A DNA stretch of 64,000 nucleotides from Temnopleurus reevesii (taxonomy: Eukaryota; Echinodermata; Echinoidea; Temnopleuroida; Temnopleuridae), in assembly GCA_036244855.1 (NCBI GenBank), contig BQKZ01003075.1, positions 1 to 64,000 of the forward strand, given 5' to 3'. Below the pieces are notes generated by a model, which was given only the letters and a program-made list of their open reading frames with translations, was not told the origin of the DNA and made no database searches. Shown one piece after another: positions 63,534 to 64,000 of the stretch (the first letter of the stretch is position 1; each line of letters starts with the position of its first letter). The position numbers and the translations under genes were made by a program.

Positions 63534-63976
63534 CTGATAAAAAAAAATCATACATTAAGGTCAATTAGATCATGGTAATCCAATCAAGATTTGAGATTAC
63601 TGCACATCTGCCAACCTAAAATCAGAATCCTCACTTTTCCACTTATTTCATCGCTCATAGGGAGTACCAAATTCAAAAGAAATCATTCAATAATTACAAA
63701 CAGAACATCGTTATGTAATGTACCTGTGTCCTGGAAGGAATTTCTTTCATCTATTGGCAGTAAGTTTTTTACAATTCTGAAAAATATGGTGTTCAAGATT
63801 TGTTTATTCTGACGCATAAATGCATGTAAGAGACACTACTATCCAAGTGCATTTTAACCCTCTTCATTGACATGTTATTCAGTGGATTAACTCATTCCAT
63901 GTTTTCTTCGCGTCAATGAATATCCGTTGGCCTGTTTCCTTCAGACTTTTGCACAGATTCGCCTATACAAACATGT

Positions 63977-63977
63977 N
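63977..63977. other. Assembly gap (single N)
   Basis: The sequence after the N copies the right end of the MITE at 62840-63012, so contigs probably met or broke in that repeat. Confidence 0.9.
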
Positions 63978-64000
63978 CGTCACAGTTGACTGAAATCGAA

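Noticed and set aside
293..63533. Naming the gene TIE1, TEK, hemicentin or fibropellin
   Set aside because: The EGF/Ig content is suggestive, but no kinase, FN3, VWA, CUB or avidin-like region is visible and the repeat number does not fit.

Overview
This is a piece of an animal genome, most likely an echinoderm (sea urchin or relative). The grounds are intron-rich, AT-rich DNA, abundant trinucleotide and CT repeats, a tRNA-derived SINE family, MITE-like palindromes and a divergent intron-nested single-exon GPCR. The species call is inference; another marine deuterostome is possible. No bacterial, phage or CRISPR content was seen.

Almost the whole window is one protein-coding locus on the minus strand, open at both ends. 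I resolved 65 exons from 63533 down to 293. They encode about 24 short six-cysteine EGF-like domains (one exon each, usually 99 nt) and about 21 Ig-like domains. Each Ig is split over two exons: an N-half of 138-171 nt with the first Ig Cys and the Trp, and a C-half of 138-156 nt with the D-x-G-x-Y-x-C-x-x-G-P signature. Every splice junction is phase 1, so each exon is a symmetric cassette. The usual order is EGF, Ig N-half, Ig C-half, repeated. Exceptions are three EGF-EGF doublets, one exon-free EGF-EGF gap (6038 to 3290 region), and one Ig-Ig pair (46284-45236). The product in the window is about 2,750 residues. No start codon, signal peptide, membrane segment or cytoplasmic domain lies here. 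The EGF/Ig style recalls Tie-receptor ectodomains and other large extracellular proteins, but I do not assign a gene name.

The striking feature is that most exons are flanked by local tandem copies, usually partial and decayed and occasionally intact, with periods of about 150-420 bp. Copies on the transcript-downstream side nearly always keep the exon 3-prime half and donor. Copies on the upstream side keep the acceptor and 5-prime half. That is the geometry left by tandem duplications with one breakpoint inside the exon. Two copies (52637-52798 and 24755-24892) look spliceable. One full EGF-Ig unit is duplicated (36037-37717 versus 37922-39370), interrupted by an assembly gap. One Ig exon carries an in-frame stop (19371-19373).

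On the plus strand, inside the intron between 15288 and 18866, lies a single-exon rhodopsin-class GPCR (17050-18222, 390 residues) with NRY in place of DRY and TPAIY in place of NPxxY. The remaining introns hold SINEs, palindromic MITEs, minisatellites (one apparently built from a splice-donor sequence), microsatellites and otherwise unremarkable AT-rich DNA. In intron stretches over 300 bases not listed separately I saw nothing recognisable.
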